This document shows positions 4,902-5,099 of a DNA stretch of 5,099 bases, piece after piece (the stretch's first letter is position 1; every line of letters starts with the position of its first letter). Made by a program: the position numbers and the translations under genes. The notes beneath the pieces were generated by a model. That model did not search any database. It was not told where the DNA came from and was given only the letters and a program-made list of their open reading frames with translations. Source of the DNA: an uncultured Propionivibrio sp. GTDB taxonomy: Bacteria; Pseudomonadota; Gammaproteobacteria; Burkholderiales; Rhodocyclaceae. Where the stretch lies: the NCBI GenBank assembly GCA_937923255.1, contig CALAIL010000067.1, positions 1-5,099 of the forward strand, written 5' to 3'.

Positions 4902-5014
4902 ACCCCGCGTAAAATGGGCTTCTCCGAAGGGGCTGCCTGCCAGCCCACTGTTTACGCGGGTTTCCAGCCTACCTGCCCGCAAACGCCCTATTGACGTGGG
5001 GTTCCGGTCAGGCC
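4886..5014 (+). repeat. Tandem array of hairpin-forming units, copy 2
   Basis: This array starts with the 34-base segment identical to 953-986 and has three units, beginning near 4904, 4944 and 4986, against four in copy 1. The unit at 4944 starts like unit 2 of copy 1 and ends like its unit 3, as expected if one ~40-base unit was lost by slippage or unequal recombination. The CCC...GGG cores and the GGTTTCC/GGTTCC boxes are kept. Both arrays end in a sequence reading SGQA, after which the two copies diverge. Confidence 0.8.
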
Positions 5015-5099
5015 GCTCAGAATGAGGTGATGAATAATTTCCTCAATCATTTGGACAAGTCGGAGCGAGATACGCTACGCAGGAAACGTCTGAATGGGG
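5009..5099 (+). CDS. Start of another CdiA pre-toxin module (partial, runs off the window)
   Basis: Thirty codons read QAAQNEVMNNFLNHLDKS then ERDTLRRKRLNG and continue past the window end. NEVMNNFL matches NELVNNYL of the module at 1910-2593 (residues 40-47 there) and the VENN-type motif that marks the start of the exchangeable CdiA C-terminus. The frame differs from that of remnant 3 (4764-4901), so the repeat array separates what should be one coding sequence into two frames. The toxin and its immunity gene would lie beyond the window. Confidence 0.6.

Noticed and set aside
4807..5025. A 72-residue + strand frame across the second hairpin array
   Set aside because: It runs through repeat DNA and in a different frame from both the exoprotein remnant before it and the pre-toxin module after it.

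Overview
The window is a non-coding-looking but gene-dense accessory island from a Gram-negative bacterium, most likely a beta- or gammaproteobacterium. The evidence is repeated fragments of filamentous haemagglutinin/CdiA-type exoprotein (two-partner secretion, contact-dependent inhibition, CDI), each followed by a small AT-rich gene that behaves like an immunity gene. No species-defining marker is visible. All credible genes are on the + strand, apart from one short minus-strand remnant. The exoprotein fragments are clearly GC-rich and the immunity genes clearly AT-rich, so the DNA is a mosaic.

Layout, left to right. (1) 65-407: a barnase-like toxin domain broken by two stops and a frameshift, followed by an intact barstar gene (421-705). 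(2) 718-968: exoprotein repeat remnant, then a tandem array of hairpin-forming 40-42 bp units (953-1120), a possible toxin tail (1114-1178) and a 243-residue putative immunity gene (1178-1909). (3) 1910-2593: an orphan CdiA C-terminal module with a VENN-like pre-toxin region and an unrecognised C-terminal domain, paired with a 132-residue putative immunity gene (2601-2999). (4) 3000-3174: scrambled remnants, including a minus-strand coding scrap and a possible toxin tail, then a 122-residue zinc-ribbon protein (3171-3539). (5) 3540-3656: exoprotein remnant, then an N-terminally truncated barnase-like domain (3669-3938) and a second intact barstar gene (3944-4231). (6) 4232-4420: AT-rich spacer with a possible promoter and toxin tail, then a 105-residue putative immunity gene (4421-4738). 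(7) 4764-4901: exoprotein remnant, a second copy of the hairpin array (4886-5014), and the start of another pre-toxin module running off the end of the window.

Taken together this reads as an array of orphan toxin/immunity cassettes of the kind found downstream of cdiA/fhaB-type genes. The toxin parts are mostly broken or reduced to C-terminal stubs, while six consecutive putative immunity genes stay open. The likely consequences are protection against sibling toxins and a store of C-terminal modules that could recombine into a full-length exoprotein gene outside the window. The barnase/barstar assignments are firm from motif matching. The function of the other four immunity-like genes is inferred from position and context.
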